Shown piece after piece: positions 53,722 through 62,214 of a DNA stretch of 64,000 nucleotides (the first letter of the stretch is position 1; every line of letters begins with the position of its first letter). The position numbers were made by a program, and so were the translations under genes. The notes under the pieces were generated by a model that worked only from the letters and a program-made list of their open reading frames with translations, did no database searches and was not told the origin of the DNA. The DNA lies in NCBI RefSeq assembly GCF_000428045.1, contig NZ_ATZE01000002.1:136457-200456 (forward strand), in the 5' to 3' direction. Source of the DNA: Sedimenticola selenatireducens DSM 17993 (GTDB lineage: Bacteria; Pseudomonadota; Gammaproteobacteria; Chromatiales; Chromatiaceae).

Positions 53722-53982
53722 ATGCAACCAGACAATCGTGAATATACCCGCTTTGCCCTGCGTTCCCAGGTGAAACTGGTCGACGCAGAGGGCAAGGAGC
53801 GTGAAGTCTATACCAAGGACCTGTCACACGGTGGTCTGTTTCTGATCATTAAGGATGAGCAGTTGCCGGCCCTCGATTCGGAAGTTGAGGTGACGGCCAT
53901 GGATATTGAAGATCCCTTGCCGCAGCGTGCCGTCGTGGTAAGGATTGAGCCTGGCAGAGGCATCGCCATCAGGTTTCTTTAA
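53722..53982 (+). CDS. PilZ domain c-di-GMP-binding protein
   Basis: An 86-aa protein that is one PilZ domain. Both c-di-GMP-binding motifs are present: RxxxR as REYTR (residues 6-10) and DxSxxG as DLSHGG. It should bind c-di-GMP and act as a small adaptor in motility or envelope control. Its place between argG and ispG (7 and 3 bp gaps) is not explained by function. An EAL-domain protein is at the right end of the window. Confidence 0.88.
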   Translation: MQPDNREYTRFALRSQVKLVDAEGKEREVYTKDLSHGGLFLIIKDEQLPALDSEVEVTAMDIEDPLPQRAVVVRIEPGRGIAIRFL

Positions 53983-53985
53983 GTA

Positions 53986-55224
53986 ATGTCCAAGATGACA
54001 GTAAAACGTGCTGCTACCGTGGGGGTCCGCGTCGGCGGTGTGATTGTCGGTGGCAATGCCCCGGTGGTCATTCAGTCGATGACCAATACCGACACGGCGG
54101 ATATTGCCGCGACCATCCGGCAGGTGGCCGAGTTGCATCGGGCCGGTTCCGAGCTGGTACGTATTACGGTGAACACCGACGAGGCGGCAGGCGCGGTCGC
54201 CTCAATCCGTGATGGACTGGATAAGCTGGGGGTGCCGGTACCTCTGGTGGGTGATTTTCATTTCAACGGCCACAAACTGCTACAGAAGTACCCGGCATGT
54301 GCCCAGGCCCTGGCCAAGTACCGGATCAATCCGGGCAATGTGGGGCGAGGCGCCAACCGGGATGAGAAGTTCGCCTCCATGATTGAGCTGGCCTGTCGCT
54401 ATGACAAGGCGGTCCGCATCGGCGTGAACTGGGGCAGTATGGACCCGGAGCTGGTGGTGCGGATGATGGATGAGAATGCCCGGGCCGCCGAGCCGCTGGA
54501 TAACGACCGGGTGATACGGGAGATCATGGTGGTTTCCGCCCTGGATAACGCCCGCCGGGCCGAGGAGCTGGGCCTGGCCCGAAACCGGATTGTCCTCTCC
54601 TGCAAAATGAGCGGGGTGCAGGATCTGATCGGCGTTTATCGGGAACTCTCCAGCCGTTGTGACTACGCACTCCATCTCGGTCTGACCGAGGCGGGTATGG
54701 GTTCCAAGGGGATCGTCGCCTCCACTGCGGCCCTGGCGGTACTGCTGCAGGAGGGCATCGGTGACACCATACGGATCTCCCTGACCCCGGAACCCGGCGG
54801 TGCGCGTACCCAGGAGGTACAGGTGGCCCAGGAGATCCTGCAATCCATGGGGTTGCGCTCGTTTACCCCGATGGTGATCGCCTGTCCCGGTTGCGGTCGT
54901 ACCAGCAGTGTATTCTTCCAGCAGTTGGCCCAGGAGATTCAGCAATATCTGCGCGAGCAAATGCCGCAGTGGCGTCAGAAATTCCCCGGGGTTGAGGAGA
55001 TGAGCGTGGCGGTAATGGGCTGTGTGGTCAACGGTCCCGGTGAGAGCAAGCATGCCAATATTGGTATCAGCCTGCCCGGCAGTGGCGAGGTGCCGGTGGC
55101 TCCGGTGTATGAAGATGGTGAAAAGACCGTGACCCTGAAAGGGGAACATATCGCCGAGGAGTTCCAGCAATTGGTGGCACGCTACGTGGAGCGCCATTAC
55201 GGCAGAGAGTCGTCAGGCGGCTAG
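53986..55224 (+). CDS. ispG: 4-hydroxy-3-methylbut-2-enyl diphosphate synthase
   Basis: A 412-aa [4Fe-4S] enzyme of the MEP isoprenoid pathway. The N-terminal TIM barrel has [18 protein letters not shown] and [13 protein letters not shown]; the C-terminal cluster-binding domain has CPGCGRTSS with two cysteines and CVVNGPGES with the third. Length is typical. It uses reduced flavodoxin or ferredoxin. Last gene in argG-pilZ-ispG; a tandem repeat follows instead of a clear terminator. dxs lies at 16192. Confidence 0.96.
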   Translation: MSKMTVKRAATVGVRVGGVIVGGNAPVVIQSMTNTDTADIAATIRQVAELHRAGSELVRITVNTDEAAGAVASIRDGLDKLGVPVPLVGDFHFNGHKLLQKYPACAQALAKYRINPGNVGRGANRDEKFASMIELACRYDKAVRIGVNWGSMDPELVVRMMDENARAAEPLDNDRVIREIMVVSALDNARRAEELGLARNRIVLSCKMSGVQDLIGVYRELSSRCDYALHLGLTEAGMGSKGIVASTAALAVLLQEGIGDTIRISLTPEPGGARTQEVQVAQEILQSMGLRSFTPMVIACPGCGRTSSVFFQQLAQEIQQYLREQMPQWRQKFPGVEEMSVAVMGCVVNGPGESKHANIGISLPGSGEVPVAPVYEDGEKTVTLKGEHIAEEFQQLVARYVERHYGRESSGG

Positions 55225-55254
55225 TGCCAATTATTACTATCCCCGCTACCGGTT

Positions 55255-55500
55255 CACCGGTAGGGGCGGCACCCCACTGCAATGATCGATTCGGCCACTG
55301 TACTCCGTTCAATCGGCCCGGGGGCGGGCCTCCTACAGGCCGAGCTCACTTCGGCTGGTCAGTTTGCTGCAGGAGCGGCACCCCCACTGCAATGATCGAT
55401 TCGGCCTCTGTGCTCCGTTCAATCGGCCCGGGGGCGGGCCTCCTACAGGCCGAGTTCACTTCGGCTGGTCAGTTTGCCGCAGGAGCTGTGCCCCCGCCGC
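55255..55500. repeat. 110-bp tandem repeat, two full copies and a truncated third
   Basis: The segment containing ACTGCAATGATCGATTCGGC occurs at about 55276 and again 110 bp later at about 55386, with CGGCCCGGGGGCGGGCCTCC following in both. A third partial copy begins near 55480 (GCAGGAGCTGTGCCCCC). Copies differ at a few positions. The GGGCGGGCCTCC module is shared with the MITE-like element at 41830-42076. It fills nearly all of the 323-bp gap between ispG and the patatin gene. Confidence 0.9.
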
Positions 55501-55547
55501 GCTGTCTTCCTGATTGTTGTCCCTCCACGGATCATTGAACGAGGCCG

Positions 55548-56912
55548 TCAGCGAAAACCGGCCATCTCCGCATACAGGTCGTGCAGCAGACGCTTGAATT
55601 CCGGGTGGTTGCGCAGCAACTGCTGGCCGGCGTCAATCAATTGTTCAGCGGCCTGCTCCGGCAGGGTAAAGTCTGTGGGAATGGTGGAGAGAGGCTGGCC
55701 ATTGATCTGCGCAGGACTATCTTCCAGATTGATTTCGATGATGTAGAGGTCCGGCGGACAGTTGATTTTTTCCTGGCAAGGGACTGCACTGTTCTGTTGC
55801 AGCCAGGGCCCCATCTGGCTGTGCAGATAGGCCTTGGTTTCGAAATTGTAGTTGCTGAGAGGCGTGGTGGTGGCTGCATCCAGAATCACCCCCTGGGGGG
55901 GGTGATCCGGCTTCTTCTCCCATTCGATGGGCAGGCGGGCCGCCGCATCGATCTCGATCAGTACGATACGCTTTGTATTCCCCGTTACATTTTTCCTGAT
56001 GCTGTCATCCAGGCCATCATGGATAATGATCTGGTCCATCATCGCGCGCAGTCCCAGATTGTCGGCAAGACCGCCATCCAGCAGATGGATATAGGGATGC
56101 TCTGGTTGATCCAGGTAGCGACTCCAGGTCCTGGCCAGGCGATAAAGTCTCGGTTTCTGGTGCTTTTCGGTCAGGCCGCGGCCTATCCACTCCGGGGTGG
56201 GATAGCCACAGCTGCCGGCCCGGTTGTTCAGGGTAATCGGGGTGAAGATCAACGGTACCGAGCTGGAAGCGGCTACTGCCCTGGCGACCGGGAAATGCTC
56301 ACTGTCGGAGCAGATCAGAGAGAACAGTTCCGGGGTAAATCCAAACCGGCTGCCTTTGAACAAGTCGGTGGCGTTAATGATCACAACCGGACCTTGCTCA
56401 TCGAACAGTTCGCTCAGTGGCCGGTCGCCGAACAGCGTCTCCCGGAAATACTCGTCCAGTATGTCGCCTGAACCAAAAGTGGTCGATGAGAGTCGTGACA
56501 GGTTGTCCAGTGACAGCATGCGTTGACGTATTTCATTCCGAACATCCCGCTCGAGAAATTTTTCGCGGAAAGTCTCAAACATCTGTTCACCGTACAGACC
56601 GTAATAGGCCGCGATGATACTGCCACCGGATACCGCCGAGATCATATCCACCTTGTCCAGCAGCGAGGGCGCCTCGGGCCGGGTGGTGAGTGGGGTCTGG
56701 TAAAGGGCTTCCATCACCCCATAGGCGAAGGCGGAGGCCCGGCTGCCGCCACCGGATAGCGTCATCAGGAGAGTCGTGGAGTCCGGGCTGTAGGGCGTGA
56801 TCGCCGGTTTAGCCGCAATCAGGGGCGGATTGTCCGGGAAACGGGCGGTACTGGCGCAGCCGCTGAGCAGCAGGCTAAGGAGTATGGCATAGAGCCTTTG
56901 ATGTCTGTTCAT
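55548..56912 (-). CDS. Patatin-like phospholipase, lipoprotein
   Basis: A 454-aa lipoprotein (lipobox LLLSGC) with a patatin domain from about residue 45: oxyanion-hole GGGSRASAFAYGVMEAL, nucleophile in ISAVSGGSIIAAYYGL (Ser in VSGGS, closer to cytosolic PLA2 than to plain patatin GTSAG), and the catalytic Asp in DGGLADNLGLRAM. It likely hydrolyses acyl esters of lipids at the outer membrane. Extra sequence between nucleophile and DGG is longer than in short patatins. It may act in membrane lipid turnover; a toxin role is not suggested by context. Confidence 0.87.
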   Translation of the reverse strand: MNRHQRLYAILLSLLLSGCASTARFPDNPPLIAAKPAITPYSPDSTTLLMTLSGGGSRASAFAYGVMEALYQTPLTTRPEAPSLLDKVDMISAVSGGSIIAAYYGLYGEQMFETFREKFLERDVRNEIRQRMLSLDNLSRLSSTTFGSGDILDEYFRETLFGDRPLSELFDEQGPVVIINATDLFKGSRFGFTPELFSLICSDSEHFPVARAVAASSSVPLIFTPITLNNRAGSCGYPTPEWIGRGLTEKHQKPRLYRLARTWSRYLDQPEHPYIHLLDGGLADNLGLRAMMDQIIIHDGLDDSIRKNVTGNTKRIVLIEIDAAARLPIEWEKKPDHPPQGVILDAATTTPLSNYNFETKAYLHSQMGPWLQQNSAVPCQEKINCPPDLYIIEINLEDSPAQINGQPLSTIPTDFTLPEQAAEQLIDAGQQLLRNHPEFKRLLHDLYAEMAGFR

Positions 56913-56972
56913 CGGGAAGAAAGCGGATCCTGTTGAAACGTCGCAGGATTACCCCATCCCGGGGTGCGCTTG

Positions 56973-57386
56973 TCAAGCCTCGGCGCCAGTTGTCTCCCGG
57001 TTTTGGATCGCGCGAGCCCAGCTCTCCATGGCCGTGTTGGCGACAGGCATCGGTGCTTCCATGAAGGTGATATAGAAGCTTTCCGGCAGTTCAACCACCC
57101 CGATAGATCGGGGGCGCAGGGCCATCGCCTGGGGTGTTGGCAGGGTAAAGCCGAAACAGAAAATAATATTGCTGGCGGCCTCGATTTCTTCATGGATCTG
57201 ACCATTCGGCAGGGTGCTGGTATGGGTGTGATGATCAAAAGTGGCGATAAAAGTTGCCGCTGGGTCGGCCTCGATACAGCTTTTAAGGTGGTCGAGGATC
57301 TGGGACACGCTGTTAAAAGTGGTCTCTGATTTGCCAATCTCCAGCGAGAACAGGGAATATGACTCTCGCGTGAAGGACTGCTGCAT
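56973..57386 (-). CDS. Conserved 137-aa protein of unknown function (possibly DUF6858)
   Basis: A small soluble protein without signal peptide. It reads SFTRESYSLFSLEIGKSETT, then FIATFDHHTHTSTLPNGQI, IIFCFGFTLPTPQAMALRPR and SIGVVELPESFYITFMEAP. The His-rich FDHHTHT stretch and single Cys could bind metal. It recalls a conserved family of similar length found in sulfur-oxidising and other redox-versatile bacteria (tentatively DUF6858), but I cannot confirm this. It is 114 bp downstream of the Crp/Fnr-type regulator on the same strand. Confidence 0.6.
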   Translation of the reverse strand: MQQSFTRESYSLFSLEIGKSETTFNSVSQILDHLKSCIEADPAATFIATFDHHTHTSTLPNGQIHEEIEAASNIIFCFGFTLPTPQAMALRPRSIGVVELPESFYITFMEAPMPVANTAMESWARAIQNRETTGAEA

Positions 57387-57500
57387 GGCTGGCTCCTGAA
57401 GAGTGCTGTGTGAATGCCATTAATTCAAGTAATTCACACAGAGACTAAGGGCTCCGGAACGGCGATGCATTGAAAAATCTCAATGCCATGGGATTGTTTG

Positions 57501-58205
57501 TCAGTTGTCGGCAATAAATTCGAGATTGCGGATGTCCAGCAGATATTTGTTCGGTTCGGTTTCGATCAGCAGGCTCTGGCGCTTGAATTCGGCGATGGTC
57601 CGGCTGGTGGTTTCGGTGGTGATACCGAGCATGGCCCCCATGTCCTCCCGGGGGAACAGTTCGCACTCACTGGATTCCTGATTACGCACCAGGCGCAGCA
57701 GCAGCCGGGCAACCCGCTGTTTGGCGGAACCGGTGGAGAGTTCGGTGAGCCAGGCGTCGGCCTCTTCCAGTGCCCGTTGCCAGCGGGTCAACAACTCCTG
57801 GTGCAGCTTCGGGTTGGTCTTGGAGAGCGCCTGCACCACGCTGACCGGCAGGCTGCACGCCTGGGTCGGATGCAGCACCACCGCATCATGCTTGTAGGGC
57901 TGGCCCAGCAGCGCCTCCAGCCCGGTGACATCGGTGGAACGGATCAGTCTGACAATGCGTTGTGTCCCGTCAGGCAGATACTGGATCAGCTTCAGCACGC
58001 CGCTGCGGATGGTGTAGAGACGGTCGGCCTTGTCGCCGGCGCGATACAGGGTGGAGCCGGCGGGCAGGGTGTAGAGATCAATCGGCTGATGAATTTTATC
58101 GAAGTCCTCCTCTTCCAGCCCGGCAAACAGCACCGAATTACGCAGCGTGCAGCTGATGCAGTCGGCAACGCCTTCCCAGGCTTCTTTATCGGAGAGGTTT
58201 TTCAT
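57501..58205 (-). CDS. Crp/Fnr-family transcriptional regulator with CxxC motif
   Basis: A 234-aa regulator from the ATG at 58205 (GAGGGA about eight bases upstream); an ATG three codons earlier (58214) is the alternative. A cyclic-nucleotide-like domain (about 20-140) precedes a C-terminal HTH (EDMGAMLGITTETTSRTIAE). Near the N-terminus DCISCTLRNSVLF has two cysteines at FNR-like spacing, but the third ligand position is Val, and a further Cys is at 117. So a full FNR [4Fe-4S] site is not certain. The HTH EtTSR resembles the FNR/ANR recognition helix E-SR, predicting a TTGAT-N4-ATCAA-like target. The start region lies in a repeat. Confidence 0.85.
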   Translation of the reverse strand: MKNLSDKEAWEGVADCISCTLRNSVLFAGLEEEDFDKIHQPIDLYTLPAGSTLYRAGDKADRLYTIRSGVLKLIQYLPDGTQRIVRLIRSTDVTGLEALLGQPYKHDAVVLHPTQACSLPVSVVQALSKTNPKLHQELLTRWQRALEEADAWLTELSTGSAKQRVARLLLRLVRNQESSECELFPREDMGAMLGITTETTSRTIAEFKRQSLLIETEPNKYLLDIRNLEFIADN

Positions 58206-58401
58206 GCGACACATCCCTCGGCAACCGCTCCCTGCGTTGCTCTACCTCCTGCATCCATGCAGTCGTGTGCCGCACCCCGACGGGCGGCCTTTGGCCGTGA
58301 AAATTGTCTGTCCTGCCAATTTTTCATGCGACACATCCCTGTGCCGTACCCTGACGGGTGGCCTTTGGCCGTGAAAATTGTCTGTCCTGCCAATTTTTCA
58401 T
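58198..58401. repeat. Tandem repeat that includes the regulator's translation start
   Basis: A 74-bp unit occurs at 58267-58340 and again at 58341-58401 (slightly truncated). The 21 bp TTTTTCATGCGACACATCCCT are identical at 58198-58218 and 58320-58340; in minus orientation they hold the ribosome binding region, the start codons and first residues (MCRMKN) of the Fnr-like gene. So the start signal has been copied upstream of itself. Confidence 0.85.
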
Positions 58402-58538
58402 CAATGGTTCTCTAGCTGTTCGTGAATGCCCGCAATCGTACCGGGGTCGGCGTCAAATCAAGTCCAGGTATTGAGTCCATACCTGAGCTGTTCATTCGTT
58501 TGACTCCGACCCCTTGGATTGGTTTAGGCGGGTTTCTA
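58402..58538. other. Remainder of the gap between the Fnr-like gene and trpB2
   Basis: Moderately AT-rich. No gene is seen. It may hold the promoter of the Fnr-like gene, but no FNR-type site or convincing boxes are present. Confidence 0.3.
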
Positions 58539-59888
58539 TCAGCCTACCTGTGGTAGATGTTTGAGCGACTCCCTGATCGCCTCTTCGGGGTACTCATAGT
58601 CCTCCAGTTCGCCGGCAAAGAAGCGGTCGTAGGAGGTCATGTCAAAGTGACCATGGCCGGAGAGGTTGAACAGCAGCGTCTTGGCCTCGCCGGTTTCGGA
58701 GCAATGGCGTGCCTCACGGATCGCTGCGGCGATGGCATGGGTCGATTCCGGCGCCGGCACAATGCCTTCACTCTTTGCAAAAAGCACACCCGCCTCGAAC
58801 GTTTCGATCTGCGGCACGGCCATCGCACCCAGCAGGCCCTCGTTGTAGAGCTGACTGATCAGTGCCGAATCGCCGTGGTAGCGCAGACCGCCAGCGTGGA
58901 TGCCGGGTGGCATGAAGTCGTGCCCCAGGGTATACATCTTCATCAACGGCGTCAGGCCAATGGCGTCACCGAAGTCATAGGCGTAGGTGCCCTTGGTCAG
59001 GGTCGGGCAGGAGGTTGGCTCCACCGCCACCAGTTCCACCTGCTTGCCGGCTGCCTTGTCGGCGAAGAACGGGAAGGCGATGCCGCCAAAGTTGGAGCCG
59101 CCGCCGCAGGGGGCGAACACCATGTCGGGATATTCACCCACCATGGCCAGCTGCTTCTTGGCCTCTTCGCCAATAATGGTCTGGTGCAGCAGTACGTGGT
59201 TCAGTACCGAACCCAGGGCATAGTTGGTGTCCGGCCGGTTGGCCGCGATCTCCACGGCTTCAGAAATCGCGATACCCAGGGAGCCTTCACTGTTCGGGTC
59301 CTTCGCCAGGATGGAGCGGCCGGACTCCGTCAGGTCGGTCGGGCTGGCGTGCACCTGGGCGCCCCAGGTGCGCATCATGGTGCGGCGGTAGGGTTTCTGG
59401 CCATAGCTCACCTTAACCATGAACACCTCGACCTCCAGGCCGAACATCTGACCGGCCAGCGCCAGTGAGCAGCCCCATTGTCCGGCACCGGTCTCGGTGG
59501 TCAGTTTCTTGATACCGGCCTGCTGATTGTAGAAGGCCTGGGCCACCGCGGTATTCGGTTTGTGGGAGCCGGCCGGGCTGACGGATTCATTCTTGTAGAA
59601 GATCTTGGCCGGAGTATTTAGCATCTTCTCCAGTCGATGAGCCCGGTAGAGCGGGGAGGGGCGCCACAGACGCAGTACCTCGCGCACCTCTTCCGGGATC
59701 TTGATCCAGCGCTCGGCGCTTACCTCCTGCTTTATGATCTCCTCGGGAAAGATGGCGGCCAGCGCATCTGGGCCCACCGGATTACCATCCGGACCCAGCG
59801 GGGGGGTGGGCGGATTGGGCATGTCGGCAACCACGTTATACCAGTGGGTGGGCATCTCTGATTCTTTTAGTAGAATCTTGGTCTTCAT
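58539..59888 (-). CDS. TrpB2-type tryptophan synthase beta-like protein
   Basis: From the ATG at 59888 a 449-aa PLP enzyme. GSHKPNTAVAQAFYN contains the PLP lysine, ETGAGQWGCSLALAG the substrate carboxylate loop, and CGGGSNFGGIAFPF the phosphate-binding glycines. The N-terminal insertion (residues about 20-55) and total length mark the TrpB2 group, which makes tryptophan from indole and serine without a TrpA partner, or acts on other substrates such as O-phosphoserine. No trp gene is adjacent. Ribosome binding site GGGAG is ten bases upstream; the open extension to 59969 is rejected. Confidence 0.9.
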   Translation of the reverse strand: MKTKILLKESEMPTHWYNVVADMPNPPTPPLGPDGNPVGPDALAAIFPEEIIKQEVSAERWIKIPEEVREVLRLWRPSPLYRAHRLEKMLNTPAKIFYKNESVSPAGSHKPNTAVAQAFYNQQAGIKKLTTETGAGQWGCSLALAGQMFGLEVEVFMVKVSYGQKPYRRTMMRTWGAQVHASPTDLTESGRSILAKDPNSEGSLGIAISEAVEIAANRPDTNYALGSVLNHVLLHQTIIGEEAKKQLAMVGEYPDMVFAPCGGGSNFGGIAFPFFADKAAGKQVELVAVEPTSCPTLTKGTYAYDFGDAIGLTPLMKMYTLGHDFMPPGIHAGGLRYHGDSALISQLYNEGLLGAMAVPQIETFEAGVLFAKSEGIVPAPESTHAIAAAIREARHCSETGEAKTLLFNLSGHGHFDMTSYDRFFAGELEDYEYPEEAIRESLKHLPQVG

Positions 59889-60175
59889 CTCAAGGCTACT
59901 CCCAATTCTTTGTTGGATCGGAGGGTTCGAAACGGATGGCCCTAAGCGGACCGCTGGTGCAATCTTCACATATTAGGCATGTCTTATGCCACCGCTTTAG
60001 CCCCCAATCCGGCCAAACAGCCCGCAATGACAGTATCAGGTGCAATTAAAATCTGTTGTTGCGCAGCCTGTATGGCAAGTCACATGAGCATCTCATAACA
60101 AAGATCGCCGTTATCCTGCATCGCCGGCTGGGGTACAATCGGCGTCCCTTTGGATAACGGTGTAACGGGTGAGCA

Positions 60176-62071
60176 ATGGCGCTGATCAATCTGCGCAAGA
60201 TACAACTGGGCTTTGGCGGCCCGGCCCTGCTGGATAATCTGGACCTGGCAATTGAACGGGGCGAACGGATCTGTCTGCTGGGACGCAACGGCGCCGGAAA
60301 ATCGACCCTGATGAAGCTGATCGCCGGAGAACTGCAGGCGGATGACGGAGAGTTTTCCGTTCAACAGGGGGCGGTGATCACCCGCCTGACCCAGGAGGTA
60401 CCCGCCGGCATCGAGGGGACGGTGTTCGACGTGGTGGCCACCGGCCTGGGTGAACTGGGTGATCTGGTGCGCCGCTTTCACCAGATCAGCCATCGGCTGG
60501 CCAGCGAGAGCAGTGACAAACTGCTGGATCAGCTCTCCCGGGTGCAGCATGAGCTGGAGGCGGTGGATGGCTGGCAGTCGGAGCAGCGGGTGGAGACGGT
60601 GATCTCCAGGCTCTCCCTGGATCCGGATATCGCCTTTGCCGCGCTGTCGGGTGGCCTCAAGCGCCGGGTGCTATTGGCCCGCGCCCTGGTGCAGGCGCCG
60701 GATCTGCTGCTGCTGGATGAGCCGACCAACCACCTGGATATTGCCTCCATCGACTGGCTGGAAGAGTTTCTGCTCAATTACGAAGGCACCCTGCTGTTCG
60801 TGACCCATGACCGTATGTTCCTGCGCAAACTGGCTACCCGCATTATCGAACTGGACCGGGGCCAGCTCACCGACTGGCCGGGGGACTACGAAAACTTCCA
60901 GCGCCGCAAGGCGGAGATGCTGAACGCCGAGGAGAAGGCCAACGCCCGCTTCGACAAGAAGCTGGCCCAGGAGGAGGTGTGGATCCGCCAGGGGATCAAG
61001 GCGCGGCGTACCCGCAATGAAGGCCGGGTGCGGGCGCTGCAGGCGCTGCGCGCCGAGCGCCGGCAGCGCCGTGAACGCGCCGGCAATGTCAGCATGGCAC
61101 TGCAACAGGCAGAACGCTCCGGCAAGCTGGTGATCGAGGCGGAAGGGATCAGCTACGCCTGGGATGGTGTGCCCATTGTGCGCGACTTCACCACCACCAT
61201 CATGCGCGGCGACCGCATCGGCGTAATCGGCCCCAACGGTGCCGGCAAGACCACCCTGCTCAACCTGCTGTTGGGAAAATTACAGCCGGACAGCGGCGCG
61301 GTGAAACACGGCACCAAGCTGGAGGTGGCCTATTTCGATCAGTTGCGCGCCCAGCTGGATGATGAAAAGTCGGTGCAGGACAACGTGGCCGACGGCAGTG
61401 ACAAGGTGGAGATCAACGGCAGCAGCAAGCACGTGATCAGCTATCTGCAGGACTTCCTGTTTGCTCCGGATCGGGTGCGGCAGCCGGTCAAGGCGCTCTC
61501 CGGTGGGGAACGCAACCGACTGCTGCTGGCGCGGTTGTTCAGCAAAAGTGCCAACGTGCTGGTGATGGACGAACCCACCAACGATCTCGACGTGGAGACC
61601 CTGGAGCTGCTGGAGGAGCTGTTGCTGGATTATCAGGGCACTCTGTTGCTGGTGAGTCATGACCGGGTTTTCCTCAACAACGTTGTGACCAGCACCCTGG
61701 TGTTCGAAGGGGAGGGGCGGATCAACGAGTACGTAGGTGGCTATGATGACTGGCTCAGTCAACGTAAGGCCCCGCTGGTTGAGAACACGGCCAAACCGGT
61801 ATCCGCCAAACCGGAGTCTGGGAGGCGCGAGCCGGTAACGCCCTCCGGCAAACCGAAAAAACTGAGCTACAAGGATCAGCGTGAACTGGATGCCCTGCCA
61901 AAGCGGATCGAACAGCTGGAAGGTGAACTGGAAAAGCTGCAAATGACCGTGGCTGATCCCGCCTTCTATAAACGACCCAAGGAAGAGAAGGCCGAGGTGC
62001 AGCGACAACTGCAGGATACCGAGACGGCGCTCAACGCGGCCTACGGGCGCTGGGAAGCACTGGAATCCTGA
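60176..62071 (+). CDS. uup: ABC-F family ATPase Uup
   Basis: A 631-aa cytosolic protein with two ABC domains: Walker A GRNGAGKST (residues about 38-46) and GPNGAGKTT (about 353-361), signatures LSGGLKRRVLLARAL and LSGGERNRLLLARL, and two LLLDEPTNHLD / VMDEPTNDLD Walker B motifs. A C-terminal coiled coil (about 570-631) is the hallmark of Uup, which acts on ribosomes or on branched DNA and reduces precise transposon excision. No membrane part. Normal length. Confidence 0.94.
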   Translation: MALINLRKIQLGFGGPALLDNLDLAIERGERICLLGRNGAGKSTLMKLIAGELQADDGEFSVQQGAVITRLTQEVPAGIEGTVFDVVATGLGELGDLVRRFHQISHRLASESSDKLLDQLSRVQHELEAVDGWQSEQRVETVISRLSLDPDIAFAALSGGLKRRVLLARALVQAPDLLLLDEPTNHLDIASIDWLEEFLLNYEGTLLFVTHDRMFLRKLATRIIELDRGQLTDWPGDYENFQRRKAEMLNAEEKANARFDKKLAQEEVWIRQGIKARRTRNEGRVRALQALRAERRQRRERAGNVSMALQQAERSGKLVIEAEGISYAWDGVPIVRDFTTTIMRGDRIGVIGPNGAGKTTLLNLLLGKLQPDSGAVKHGTKLEVAYFDQLRAQLDDEKSVQDNVADGSDKVEINGSSKHVISYLQDFLFAPDRVRQPVKALSGGERNRLLLARLFSKSANVLVMDEPTNDLDVETLELLEELLLDYQGTLLLVSHDRVFLNNVVTSTLVFEGEGRINEYVGGYDDWLSQRKAPLVENTAKPVSAKPESGRREPVTPSGKPKKLSYKDQRELDALPKRIEQLEGELEKLQMTVADPAFYKRPKEEKAEVQRQLQDTETALNAAYGRWEALES

Positions 62072-62133
62072 GGTGCTTGGAAATCAAAGTATGTGGGTGC
62101 GTTTCAGCACCCCATGGCGAGCGGGAAGCCTGC

Positions 62134-62181
62134 AGGATGCGGTGAGTGAAACGATGCGCATCGCTGCGCTCAGCACATCCT
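62134..62181. repeat. 48-bp imperfect palindrome, REP-like
   Basis: AGGATGCGGTGAG at the left and CTCAGCACATCCT at the right pair at 11 of 13 positions, around a central GATGCGCATC. It lies between the convergent uup and HiPIP genes. Elements of this look are dispersed in many gammaproteobacteria. Confidence 0.65.
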
Positions 62182-62214
62182 ACATGCACGTCTACCGGAA
62201 TAGCCCGCTAGGAC

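Noticed and set aside
58202-58393. 63-codon frame upstream of the Fnr-like gene
   Set aside because: It is made by the tandem repeat copies of the regulator's start region; it may be translated as a leader but is not a conserved gene by what can be seen.
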